The notes under the pieces are model-generated. The model worked only from the letters and a program-made list of their open reading frames with translations, searched no databases and was not told where the DNA came from. Of a stretch of 64,000 bases of DNA, positions 12,425-23,645 are shown in pieces. Source of the DNA: Erpobdella octoculata (lineage: Eukaryota; Annelida; Clitellata; Hirudinida; Erpobdellidae); assembly GCA_963978895.1 (NCBI GenBank), contig OZ022239.1:31792017-31856016 (forward strand). The letters run 5' to 3'. The position numbers were made by a program, and so were the translations under genes. How positions within the stretch are numbered: position 1 is the stretch's first letter; every line of letters begins with the position of its first letter.

Positions 12425-14825
12425 ATCTAGTATTGGGGGATTTAAATTTTCCTAATATCAATTGGGAGTTAAGAAATTGCTTGGGATCAAAAGAAAAAAT
12501 TGAAAACAGATTTCTAAAGGCTATTAATGATAGATTTTGGATACAGCATAAATCAGAACCTACGAGGACAAGAGAAGGTCAAACACCTCACATCCTGGAT
12601 TTGATTTTGACTCCTAAAGAGAAAATTGCAAATATCGAATATCTTTCACCTTTTGGTGGCAGTGATCATTCAGTTATCGGGTCCAAAATTAATTTAGAAA
12701 TGTTAACTTGCGGGGCAAGAGGCAGGTTATGTTACGATCTTGGTGATTTTCACGGATCTGGCAAATGCTATGTCTGCAAGAGCGAAGGGTAACTTTTCTT
12801 TGGAATCAGAATGGACGTTTGAATGATCTCACTGCAATGTTTGTTCCTCTGAAGAATGCTGTGAAGAAACGAAATTTTCTTATAACCTCTGAATTACTGA
12901 ATCTCATTAGACTGAAACATCATCTATGGAAGCGGATATACATGTATGGAGAAATTGAAAATTTTCTGATATTCAGGAAAGTTAGAGATGAAGTAAAACA
13001 ATGCTACAAAACAGTTGAATATTGAATCTCAGGACAGAATTGCAGAGAGCTACAATGCCAACCCAAAACACTTCTGGAACTATGTGAGAAAAAAACTAGA
13101 ACACGAGATAAAGTTAGAGTTTTTGGACACAGGTAGCGAAGAGCTGCACGAAAACATTGATAAAGCGAATGCTTTTGCAAGATATTTTTTTCAGTATATG
13201 TTGCAGATGAAGATATTTTTGGTGAGAGGTTCTATTGTCCAAATGTACCTGTGGGTGGCATGCAGGAACTGAAAATAGATGCCTGTGTTGTGTACAAAAA
13301 GCTGAAAGAATTAAACAAAAGCAAATCTGCCGGTCCGGATGGTATTCATCCTAGAGTCTTGTGGGAAACCAGAGATTCAATTTTTGAATATCTAAGTTAC
13401 ATGTTCGAAAAGTCCATAGAGTCTGGAGATGTGGTCCCATATAAAAAAAGGCAGCAAAAGTAAAGTTGAGAATTATAGACCAATTACCTTAACTTCTGTT
13501 TGTTGCAAAATTCCTGAGTCGATTGTTAAAGACCACATCATGAGTTATTTTCTGCAGAACAATTTATTTACTTGAAATCAGTATGGTTTTCTCCCTGCAA
13601 GATCTACGACCTTGCAGCTTTTGAAGTTTCTTGATAAACTGACAGAACCGATTGATTTAAATAAAGTTGTTGATGTCTTATACACAGATCTGGAAAAGGT
13701 GTTCAACAAATATTCACACAGCAGGCTTTTATATAAATTGGAGCAATATGGGTACATAAGAAAGTACTTCGATGAAACCTTTAAAGTCAGATTAAACGAG
13801 GATTTTTCACAGCAACTGCCGGCTTACAGCGGGGTTCCTCAAGGAAGTGTTTTGGAGTCCATATTGTTTATTATATATATATTAATGATATACAGATGTC
13901 ATGTGAAAACTTTTTCTATTTGCTGACGATGCGAAGTTTTACCGGGTTATTGAAGGCATCGACGATGTTTCGGAATTGCAAGCAAATATTAACAAAGCAG
14001 TGGAATGGTTCTGTAGTAGGAGAATGACTGTTAACTTGAATAAATGTTGTCTCCTGAGAGTGGGGAGAAAAAAGCAAGAGGTAGCCTACAAACTGTTGGA
14101 TATAGCAGGAGTAAGCCATGAAATACCTATGACGAATAATGTTTCAGATCTTGGTGTTGTGATTGATGCGGGAATGTAGTTCAAGGAGCATATTGAAAAA
14201 AGAGTAAATAAAGCCAACAGCTTACTGGGAGTGATTGCAACAAATTTCAATTATTTATCAGAGAATGCATTTGTGTGCTTTTATAATTCTCTGGTTAAAT
14301 CGCAGTTGGAGTATGCAGTCCCGGCTTGGAATCCATATAAGCTAGGCCTAATAAAAGCCATAGAGAAAGTCCAAAGAAGGGCAACAAGGCTTGTCCTGGC
14401 ATGTAAAGGTCTGAACTATGTGGAAAGATTAAAGAAACTGAAACTCCATTCGTTGGTTTATAGAAGGAGGCAGGATCTGTGATAAAATGTCTGGTCGATT
14501 GCAGGAGGAGCATTGCCCTGTTGTAAAACTCTGCTGTGAAAAAAAACGAAAGGACACGATTTCAAGTTGTCAACCATGTTCGCACATAAAGACTGCCGAA
14601 AGTTTTTCTTCAGCAACAGAGTTCTGGCTGACTGGAATAGTCTGCCAAGAAAAGTTGAGGCGTCAAACATTGCTGTGTTTAAGACTTTGCTTGACGATTA
14701 CTATTGCAACTTAGTTTATAACCGGGATGTTTTTCAGAGGAATTTTGACTGTTTTTTGTTTGTTTGTATTATTTCATGTAATTGTTTCGGCGAGGGGCTT
14801 GCCCGTGCTGAGTTTTATAATAAAA
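12425..14825 (+). pseudogene. Decayed non-LTR retrotransposon (endonuclease end plus reverse transcriptase)
   Basis: Starts inside the apurinic-type endonuclease (GDLNFPNINW, then HILDLILT and SDHSVIG), so it is 5'-truncated. The reverse transcriptase follows in several frames: NKSKSAGPDGIHPRVL, ENYRPITLTS, QYGFLPARST, YTDLEKVF, GVPQGSVL and, after a frame change near 13,915, FADDAKF with the catalytic Asp pair. The C-terminal region (QLEYAVPAWNP, VQRRATRLV, then RVLADWNSLPRKV) is also present. At least four frame breaks and in-frame stops (for example 13,575 and 14,178) make it non-functional. The motif order is that of CR1/Jockey-group LINEs. Plus orientation. It ends near 14,825 in a 19-bp tandem array. 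Confidence 0.85.
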
Positions 14826-14957
14826 AAATAAGCACATACGTAAACAATAAACACATACGTAAACAATAAACACATACGTAAACAATAAACACATACGTAA
14901 ACAAAAAACACATACGTAAACAATAAACACATACGTAAACAATAAACACATACACAA
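14826..14957. repeat. 19-bp tandem repeat at the 3' end of the LINE relic
   Basis: About seven units of cacatacgtaaacaataaa, nearly identical. The array starts directly after the LINE 3' sequence, so it may have grown from the element's tail. Confidence 0.9.
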
Positions 14958-15299
14958 TCAAATATACATCCACACAAACAACTACAAACACGCAATAAAA
15001 ATACGGACAGCAATAGGTATAAATTAAATACCCACACAGACTCGATCATAAACCCCAAATAACAACAGCACCGGCTTCTACAACCTCCGGTCAGCTATGA
15101 ATATCATCTTCCATCCTTACTCTGTAAACAATTACTTTTCATGACGTCACATCCGTCAGACAATCAGCTGTAGCGTTTTAAAATAGATTGATAATTTATG
15201 TTGTTGTTGTGATGGTGGTGGTAGTAGTAGTATTTGTTATTCGTGCTTAATCTCTCAAATAAAAGTATGCTTATAAATAAATACATAAATAAATATATT
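14958..15299. other. Spacer, AT-rich
   Basis: A short GTT/GGTAGTAG run near 15,200-15,230. Nothing else recognised. Confidence 0.4.
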
Positions 15300-16851
15300 G
15301 ATACGATATCACCAAATCGTATGCCGGGCTCAATAGAATGGTTTTGCAGTTTATTGGAAATTTCATTAATGAAGCTTAATAAATCTTATTAATCTCTATC
15401 AATGGGAAACTGATCGTAAAATCAACGGATGAGCTTTGGGCGAGTGAAATGAAAGACAAGCTGGAGAAACGTGGCCTGAGCGATACGGGTAAAAAGGACG
15501 AACTTATGGAACGCCTCTTAGCCGCGTTAGTGAATGAAGACTATGGGTCTGACGACAATGAATATTTGTTCAATATTGACGAGGAAGCTGTCGTTAGGCG
15601 GAGAAAATTGAAAAACAAATTGCTGGATGAAAAAAGACAACAAGCGAGAGAAAACATGGCAGCACAGGAGAAGGAATGATTTTTAGCCACGAAAACAAAG
15701 TAGCAGCAGCCGGTACAACTGTTGAGAGTTTGGTCGCAGGGTTGGCTGAGGCAGTAGTGGACACGGTTCTGGACCAGCGGGTTGCTGGTGATGTGGGTTG
15801 CTGCGGCGAAACCCAATTTGAACTGGAGTCCACCAGCAGTGTCTCAGAGCATGTGACGGATGACGGCCGCACAGACTGCACAAGTCAGGTGGGTCATGAT
15901 GATGAGCCTGTCAACGACGGTCATGATAAGGAACCTTGAAAAGATGTTCAAGATTAACCATGCAAAGATGGTGATGACGAGCTTGGAAAAGATGGTGACA
16001 ATGATACAGTCGGTTTGGACGTCAACAACAAAACTAAAGAAGATGAAAAAATTGTTGAAAACAAAATGCAAAACGATGAGGATGAAAGTGACGATGATGA
16101 TTATAATAATGGCAATAACAACTATGGCTTTTACCCATACAGCGACGGTTCTAAAACGGAAGCCTCATAACAGACGACGGCACCGAATATTCAGGGTCAG
16201 ATTTTAGTGACGAATCTGACTCGGATGAAGCAACCTAGGATTTAGAAACGGACGAAACTCCAATGGAGAAATTCGTCAAAGTTAACTTGACAAAAAAGAA
16301 GACACTGATTTGAGAGACGATGGCGATAATTTGAAGAAAGATCCGCTGGACGATACGAAAGTTGACAGCGTCGAAAGAGCCGAGTTGGAATGTGAAAAGA
16401 AAATGTTCGTTTGTACTTGGAAGAAAACAATCATGACGGCGATGAACTTCTCCAAAACAACAATAGCAATGCAGCAAGCAAAAACTTTGAAAAAGATGAG
16501 CCAAGAACAGAGAACGGTACCGAGGGTTTTAATCAGATGAATCCACAGAGGATTCTAGATCAGATAGACTAAGAGTCATTGTAAAATCAAATAACAGTTT
16601 GATGAAGGGATTTATTGGATTTATGGAGCGTGTTTTCAAAAAACTTTTGAAGAGTTTCTTGAGAAAGATCTAAAAGATGTGAAGGAAGAAGAAAAGCAGA
16701 CAATTCCGATAAACCGTGCAAAGATGTTCGGGACGAGGCATGCAAAAAAGGCTGTGATGAACCGTGCAGAAATGGCGACGATGAGCCAAAGAAAGACTCT
16801 GTTGATGAGCCAAGAAGGGATTGAAAGAAACTGCATCAAACGGTCAAAAGA
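15300..16851 (+). pseudogene. SAP-domain protein with acidic Asp-Glu-Pro repeats, decayed copy 1
   Basis: An open frame at 15,449-15,679 encodes MKDKLEKRGLSDTGKKDELM followed by ERLLAAL, the helix-turn-helix pattern of a SAP DNA/RNA-binding motif. Behind it the frame shifts repeatedly but keeps acidic repeats of the type DGxDDEPxKD (15,880-16,020 and 16,690-16,840). A related copy sits on the minus strand at 49,606-50,028 with the same order (SAP, Gln/Ala-rich coiled region, GHDDEPCK). About 55 bp upstream (15,303-15,360) is also shared with 50,038-50,095. I infer a repeated, probably mobile gene; its type is unknown. The 3' end is abutted by a LINE poly(T) at 16,852. Confidence 0.6.
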
Positions 16852-18414
16852 CTTTTTTTTTTTTTTTTTTTTTTACAAATTTATTTATAAAAAAAAATCA
16901 CAATTTCGACAAAAAACAAATAAGGGGCAACAGAAAAAGAACAAATGTTCCTGCGAGACTGTAACCCTGTACATAAAATTGAAAAAAAAGTAAAAATTTA
17001 CAAAAGAGCAAATATCTTTACTGAATTGGTAGGAAGTCTTTCAAAGTCTTGTGCAGCAGGTAATTTTTCAGAGAAGCCTTGAATGAGCTGAGAGAACTTT
17101 TGTTGATGTCATGCGGCAGAGAATTCCAGATCTTAGGACCAACAAATTTTATCGAGTGCATTCCATGTGTCGACCGGATCAATCCTGAACGGAAACAGTG
17201 TTTAGAACGCACAAAATGGTTGTGAACTTCTTCTGCTTTATAAAGGTGACTCGTTGAATATTGGGGTGAAAGATCATGTGCATACTTATACATGTAAATT
17301 GCTGATTGATATAGACAGACTTGATCAATTGTCAACAAATGGTTGTTTATCCGAGTGGTTTTGGTTGAATGACTCCTGGGCAGGTGAAAAATTGCTCTAA
17401 TAATACGTTTTGGTAGAATCATTATTTTCGTTATTCGACTTCTGTAGTTGATACACCATATAAAATTACAATAGTTAATGAAAGGATATATTAATGAAAA
17501 GTACAGTGTCAGCAAAACCTTGCTAGGAAGAAACCACGAAAAACGATGAATTATACCTGAATGCAGGGAAACTTTTTTGAAAACATAGTTTACATGATGA
17601 GCCCATGTTAAGTGTTGATCAACGTAGACTCCTAAAAATTTTGTTACTGAAACATTATCTATTTTAGAGCCATCAACTGTTAGTTCTATGTTGTCTGGGG
17701 AAAACCTTTTACGAGGATTATGAAATACAATGTAGTTAGTTTTATCAGCATTGAGAGATAATTTATTGCATTTAAACCAAAAGGATAATTTATTCAGTTC
17801 AGTGTTTGTTTTTTGTATCAAATCTGGTAAAGATTTATCTGAAATGAAAGCAGTTGTGTCATCAGCAAATAGAAAATATTTAAAAAACAGAGAGCTATTG
17901 GAGAGATCATTAACGTAGATTATGAACAGAAGCGGCCCGAGTATAGATCCTTGGGGAACACCACAAGTAATAGATTTGAAACTGGACAATTCATTGTTAA
18001 ATTGTACACATTGAGATCTCCCAGACAAATAATTTCTAAACCAGTTAAGCTCAGTCTGAGATATACCGTAGTGCTTTAGTTTTGCAATAATGATATTGTG
18101 ATCAATAGTGTCAAAGGCTTTGGATAAGTCAAGGAAAATTGCAAGTGGTATTTCACTATGGTCGATTGAGTAAAGAATTTTATCTTGTAAGTTACTAACA
18201 GCCATATAAGTAGAGAAACCTGGACGAAAACCATACTGATGTTCATATAATAATAAATTTTTGTTGAAATAATTGTAGAGCTGTATATGAACAACTTTTT
18301 CAAAAAACTTGGAAAAAAATGGTAAAATAGAAATTGGACGGTAGTTAGAAGTTGATGATTTTTTTCCTGATTTGAATAACGGTATAACTTTTGCTAATTT
18401 TATTTGATAAGGAA
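16852..18414 (-). mobile_element. 5'-truncated CR1/L2-type LINE, copy 1
   Basis: Minus-strand 3' end of a LINE: poly(T) at 16,852-16,872 is its A tail, and identity to the long copy at 60,790-63,960 stops abruptly at 18,414. The intact frame (18,205-17,018, 395 aa) holds RT motifs AIFLDLSKAFDTIDHN, GVPQGSILGPLLFIIYVNDL and the catalytic FADD, then the C-terminal segment ending FVGPKIWNSLPHDINKSSLS. Where the long copy has TGA this copy keeps TGG (Trp in QHLTWAHH). The two differ at only scattered positions, implying recent activity. No clear target duplication was found. Confidence 0.92.
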
Positions 18415-19890
18415 AAATTCTCTACCTATTTGTATGGATGACAAAATAATCAGTTGGAAGAGCAAAGCTACATTTCTCGGTATAATATTTGATTCAAAAT
18501 AAACCTGGAAAAAACACATTGATAAGATCGTTCGTTGATCGTTGCAAGAAAAGATTGAATATCATGCGATGCCTGACAGGACAAAGCTGGGGATGCGACA
18601 AAGAAACACTGATGCTTTTCTACCGATGATCCATACGGTCAGTGATGGAGTTTGGTTGCGAAGCATTCGACAGTGCTTCAGAGTCTCAAAAACAAAGACT
18701 CAAAAAAATCCAATATGGTGCTTTAAAAACAGCTTGCGGGGCAATGGTTGGAACCAGTTTGGCCGCTCTACAAATTGAATGCGGAGATCTTCCACTCGAT
18801 ATACGACGAAAGATGTTAATAAACTTTGCCACTAAAACCAAGATCATTCCAAACCATCCGGCAAAAGACATATTTGTATCTTCCAGAGGACAAGAAGGGG
18901 TAAAATGGCGATGGTTCTTTCACAGAAAAGTGAAAGAAGCTGAACAACCAGCAAACAAAAGAACAGCGACATTAAACAAAATAGTTGACAAATTGAACCC
19001 AGTCCCCTTAACTCCTTTTTTAACTCCACCATGGAAACTTATTCCACCTCTTTTCAACGAAGGGCTGGTGGGGTTAAAAAACGATGATTCGTCAATTCTC
19101 CAAAGATCTAAAGAACTGATTGCTACATATACGGATTCGACACATATGTACACAGATGCATTCAAGATAGACAATGTAGCAGCTGTGGGAATTTATATCC
19201 CGGAAAAAGATATGAAATGGCTAAAAGAGTCACGAACGACGTTAGTATTTATATGGCTGAGTTAACGGCTATAAAATGCGGCTTGGAGTGGATGGCACAA
19301 CCAGACGGTCCACATAAAATAGCCCTATTTACGGACTCATATAGCTCTATGCTTTCATTGAAAAATTCCGCAAATGCTCAAAAATTTGTTTTTTTGGCAT
19401 CCAACCTCTCAAAAGAAGGAAAAACAATTACCCTGATTTGGGTACCTAGCCACGTTGGCATACGTGGAAATGAAATGGCGGATTCTCTTGCCAAAGAAGC
19501 TACCAAACATCCCGAAATAGAGATTGAAGTTATGCCAGAGATATTTGATATAAAAAGAACAAAACGTAGAGAGCTTTTGAACGAATGGCCAACCAGATGG
19601 GACTCTGCTCAAGAAAGTCGGCACTACTGGTCTCTCGAAAAAAGAGTCTCCAATAAAATTAAATTCATGGCAACAAACAGAAAAAAGGAAGTCATCATTT
19701 CCCGACTCCGACTTGGAAAGTGTCGGTTGAAACAAAATTTGAAGAGATTGAATCTTCATGAGACAGGTTTGTGCGAAACCTGCGGAACAGACAAAACAAT
19801 TGAGCACTGGTTGCTGCACTGCAAAGAAACGACACAACTAGGAATGGAACTTGGAAACTTTTGTCAAGTGTTTTAAGAATCAGCACAACA
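18415..19890 (+). pseudogene. 3' part of a LINE with an RNase H domain
   Basis: The first part is RT thumb and connection sequence in broken frames (WKSKATFLGIIFDSK, then FGCEAFDSASESQKQRLKKI). The RNase H domain follows with all four acidic residues visible: MYTDAF, MAELTAI, LFTDSYSSM and the His/Asp box WVPSHVGIRGNEMADSLAKE. A frameshift at about 19,220-19,260 separates the first Asp from the Glu. The C-terminus has CETCG...EHWLLHC, a zinc-knuckle-like end common in LINE ORF2 proteins. RNase H in a LINE points to the I or Jockey-related groups. It is 5'-truncated at the junction with the LINE copy at 18,414. Confidence 0.85.
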
Positions 19891-20039
19891 GTCTAAAGCT
19901 AGAGATATTGAGGTTCTCTATTCTACAACAACTTCAGCTTGCCTATATGATTTTTTTTTCATTCACCCAAGATACTGTGAAATAGAACGAAGTGTGTGAA
20001 AAAATCGAGTTCAGCTTCAGTATCTGCAGTATCTTGACA

Positions 20040-20227
20040 GTTCTGACAAAACATTGAGTTCTCTCAAGTTTTATTCAGTCTTCGAGATGTTTATGAAATG
20101 TAACACACCAATCCCATCATCAGCTCCAGTGGAAAGTCTTTTCAGAACTGCAGGCCTAGTTTTTCCCAAACGACGAAATGACCTCTCATATGCAACTTTC
20201 GAAAAGCTGCTCCTCAAAAATAACTAA
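20040..20227 (+). pseudogene. hAT transposase C-terminal dimerisation domain remnant
   Basis: The plus strand reads FYSVFEMFMKCNTPIPSSAP then VESLFRTAGLVFPKRRNDLS and YATFEKLLLKNN before a stop near 20,227. This is the hallmark of the hAT dimerisation region (small residues, ERxFS-like motif, RxRxxLS, LLLLK). The upstream transposase was not recognised, so this is a fragment. 19,891-20,040 holds nothing else. Confidence 0.75.
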
Positions 20228-20317
20228 TGACACTATTTCCCAAAATGGCTATTTTTATGATATGATATTACAATAAATTAAAAATAAGAAAAACATTTAT
20301 CTATATAAATATATACA

Positions 20318-20470
20318 GGGTGGGCCAAAAAAGTGAGGCGGATCCCGGTTTTATGATCGATTTTTCGACCACTTCTACAAGTCCAATTGATTTGAAAATT
20401 ACCAAACACATGTATTTCCGCTAACAATGCAATCGTATAAAAGTTTTACAAAACCTTGAGAATCGATAGG
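20318..20470 (+). mobile_element. Possible Tc1/mariner end
   Basis: After a TATATA tract the sequence CAGGGTGGGCCAAAAAAGTG resembles mariner termini inserted at TA. No matching right end or transposase was found before the adjoining Helitron-type sequence. Confidence 0.35.
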
Positions 20471-20504
20471 AGAAAATTATAGTGAACAAAAAATTGAAAT
20501 TGGT

Positions 20505-21030
20505 CACAGAATGAGCAAAAACGAAAACTGGAGAATGAGCGGGAACGGGAAAGCAAGCGGGAACGGAAAATCGACTGAAAGTGAAAGAGCGAGCGGGAAA
20601 GAAAAAGTGACCGGAAGCTGAAAAGCGATCGGGACCGTAAAGCGACTGGGAACGGGAAAGCGACCGAGAGCGGGAAAGTGACCGGGAGCGGGAAAGCGAC
20701 CGGAAGCGGGAAAGCGACCGGGAACGGGAGACAAGTGAGAGCGGAAAAGTGACCGGGAACGGGTGACAAGTGGGAGCTGAAAAGCGACCAGGAACGGAAG
20801 ACATACAGGAAAGGGAGACATACCGAAACGGGAGACATACCGGAACGGGAGACATACCGGAACGGGAGACATACCGGAACGGGAGACATACCGGAACGGG
20901 AGACATACCGGAACGGGAGACATACCGGAACGGGAAAGCGACCGGGAGCGTGAGAGCAAGCTGGGAAGGAAACGGGAGCAAGAGAAAAAATTATAGAAAA
21001 ACCTCTGAAACCCCGGGCAACGCCCAGTAC
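20505..21030 (+). mobile_element. Helitron-type element with GGGAACGGG minisatellite
   Basis: A field of 17-18-bp units (gggaacgggaaagcgaccgg-like) including seven near-identical 17-bp units acataccggaacgggag at about 20,804-20,935. It ends with gaaaaacctctgaaacccc, ggcaacg and a TTAG terminus. The same 3' end, usually CTAG followed by T, recurs at about 23,272, 39,746 and 58,647. No ORF. Assignment to Helitrons rests on CTRR-like ends and on full copies starting TCTATATA (see 29,259-29,514). Confidence 0.65.
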
Positions 21031-22889
21031 CCTGTTAGCTATATAATAAAACATTAGAATTTATTAAAACTGAGGATTGTATTTTGTATTTGTTGTATTT
21101 TGTGTATTTTGTATTCCGTATTTGAAATACTTCAGAAGCCACATATTTTGTATCAGTATTTGAAATACTTTTAAAATGTGTTTTAGTGTTTGGTATTTGA
21201 AATACTTATAAAATGGGTGTCAGTATTTGGTATTTGAAATACTTTTTAAATGGGTATTAGTATTTGGTATTTAAAAAGCACTGCCGGCCATGGCCCCTAC
21301 TCGTATTTTGCTAATAGACTTTGGCCCCCTCGTCAAAATAAAATTTAGAAAATTAAAAAGTTCAGTTAATGAAATCTAAGTTAGTACAAATATATGTTAA
21401 ATTTGCTAATGTTTTATTATTTTATTGCTGTTTTATATCGTTGCTAATGTTAAATTTGCTTATGGTTTTTTATCTTGGCTAGTTGAGCTCTAGCTAGCCA
21501 CCATGGTATTTCTTGTTAATAAATTCGTGATATAATCATTTATTCGTGTATTTATCCATAAAACTCATAAATTGCCTCAAAAATGCGACTTCTGAAAGCC
21601 GATAGATATTGAGATGTCAAGTGAATTAAGGGGACCTTCATTGAAACGGTTGAAGAAAATGAAGCAAGCGGAGTTACAATTCGGATTCGCATCAAAACTG
21701 GTGTTCAAAGGCTGAGGGTTCTTAACCAGTGGCGTAACTAGGGTGGGGCGGCGGGGGCGGCCCGCCCCGGGTGTCACCCGTTTGGGGGTGACACCCGGCT
21801 GCGATTACAAAAAAACCTTACACAAACTCTATGAAATGAAATAGCGGCTAAAAATCCAAAAATATCTATATACATATCTAGGTTTTTCATATACACGCGA
21901 GGCCTCCTATGTAATGATCTATCTAGTAAATTAAATCTGTGACACCAGTGTCACCAGACACCAGCGCTACATTAAGAATTTGTTTAAAAAAAACTTTCAA
22001 CGACGCTTGGAGTTTTTATTATGCAGCAGTAAAAACACGAACATAAAATTTTGATGAGGTTGTAGCTGCAATTTAAGAATTTTGTGATCAACAAGAAAAT
22101 GTAGACACCAGAGGTGCTGCGCAAAACTTTATGCCTGCGGTATGTAATTTAACTTTTCTTCGTTACATCTTCTTTTGGGATGATGTACTAAGAAATATAA
22201 AATGCACTCAAATTGCATTGCACTGTAAATGCTTGAGCTAGCTATAATTAAAAAAGCACTTCGTTTTTAAATAAAAAAATGGGGTCATATTGTTGACGAA
22301 GCTATAGGACTTGCTGCGAAAAATCGAAAGAATACGACATTCCACTGGAAAGAAGAATTTGGCGTAAAAACGAATGGCAGGTGATAACGATGACGGCTGA
22401 GAATCAAAAGAATAGGCTTAAATGTTTCGACCGATTCAATGCGGAACTTCGAACTAGATCGAAATCTAATGAAGATGTAGCTTCGTCGTTTTCGGTTGTC
22501 CCGACAAATACTTTTCTCTCGGCGAACATTGAAGAGTTGAAGTTATCTGTATCAAATTTTTGGTTTTAAAAATTCGTTTTTAATTTACTTGTTAACAAAA
22601 TAAAATTATTCCAAATTTTAAACATGTAAATGCTAATTTGACCCCCTATACAGTCATCGGAAAAAATTTTTGGAGTCAAGTTTCCATGCAATGGAGTGAT
22701 TATAAGTGTCTGTAGTAACGATTTAAGAGAATATTACACATTATATATTTGAAATGGATGAGAAAAATGTTAATGTTATAGTGCCCCGTATGTGGGGTAC
22801 TTTGATCTTTTTTAAGGCTTTCACCAAAGTTCAATTTAACAATAGTTCTCTTGCATTATAAAATTTCAAACTGAATTGAATACATAGAG
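21031..22889. other. Repeat-rich spacer: GTATTTG-type degenerate repeat, a hAT end, no host gene
   Basis: 21,075-21,275 has degenerate tattttgtatttgaaatact repeats. At 21,729 CAGTGGCGTAACTAGG looks like a hAT terminal repeat followed by GC-rich sequence with inverted gggtgtcaccc/gggtgacaccc, but no partner end was found. A short open frame at 22,381-22,569 is not recognised. gtgccccgtatgtggggtac at about 22,780 is a short inverted repeat. Confidence 0.5.
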
Positions 22890-23114
22890 GCGCTGGTGGC
22901 AGAGCGGTAGAGCGTTCGCCTGTCGATCGTTAGGTCGGAAGTTCAAACCTCGCCGGCGTCACCAGCGTAACTCCCTTAAGCATGGAGTTCACTCGCATTG
23001 CTAAAGGCGTAGGCGCCTATAAATGGCTGCCTCTGCAAAGACCCTTTCTCGCCTTCGAGCAAGACTTGTCTTGGAAAAGGCGTTGTGAAAGAGAAATAAA
23101 AAATACTATGAAAT
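22890..23114 (+). mobile_element. tRNA-derived SINE, family 1, copy 1
   Basis: The head has box A-like GGTGGCAGAGCGGTAGAGCG and box B-like GTTCAAACCTC. Its ends (ggcgctg / cggcgtc) pair over 7 bp like a tRNA acceptor stem. The body (taactcccttaagcatggag, ggcgcctataaatggctgcc) is shared with 42,003-42,230 with few differences. An A-rich tail follows. The imperfect cloverleaf and the tail mark a SINE, not a functional tRNA. Confidence 0.85.
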
Positions 23115-23189
23115 TAAAAAAAAGTTGGCTGTTATCGCCAAAAAACCTCAAAAGAGATCAACGTGCCCCCATCTCCCCTACCAAAATCC

Positions 23190-23275
23190 CAGGATCTTGG
23201 AAACGGAAAGGAAACGGGAGCGAGAGAAAAACGATAGAAAAACCTCTCGGGCAACGCCGGGTACCCTGCTAGTTA
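23190..23275 (+). mobile_element. Helitron-type 3' fragment
   Basis: ggaaacgggagcgagagaaa then gggcaacgccgggtaccctg and CTAG before T: the 3' end of the minisatellite-bearing Helitron family. Confidence 0.6.
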
Positions 23276-23645
23276 TTCCATCTATTCCATAAAATTTAAC
23301 TGGTCTATTTTTTAAGGAAATTGATAATAAAAAGTTTTTTAAAATCAAAAAAAATAATATTAGAAGTAGTAAAAAAATAAAAACCCACATAAAGTTTGCC
23401 GCCCAATCGTATAAACCAATTAACCCTTTGTTGCGGTTGATGTTATGATAGCCAGATGTATATGGCTAAATTGCTAAATCTAAAGTGCGGTAGATAGAAA
23501 CGATCGTCGTTCATGTAAATGTAAATTATATACTTATATATAATCCTGATCTACCATTTGGCTTAGTCAAGTTTAGTCTGCAAGCTGTAATTTCGTTGAA
23601 CATCACTTTTGCTATTATCACTATTATTATTTATTATATTAATTT

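Noticed and set aside
14826..14957. CRISPR-like array
   Set aside because: The 19-bp repeat has no spacers and this is a eukaryotic genome.
16852..18414. Target-site duplication around LINE copy 1
   Set aside because: Flanks (ggtcaaaagac versus aaaaattctct) share only A-rich bases; no convincing duplication.
20421..21057. Arg/Ser/Pro-rich frames in the GGGAACGGG region (also at 38.8-39.7 kb)
   Set aside because: Frames arise from the 17-18-bp minisatellite in a Helitron-type element. Several registers are equally open and none has coding context.
21729..21960. Complete hAT element starting CAGTGGCGTAACTAGG
   Set aside because: Only one terminal repeat could be found, with no matching end or 8-bp duplication within 2 kb.
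22890..22970. Functional tRNA gene
   Set aside because: Box A, box B and an acceptor-like pairing exist, but the T-arm and anticodon arm are imperfect. A long body and A-rich tail follow, and a second copy exists at 42,003. It is a SINE.
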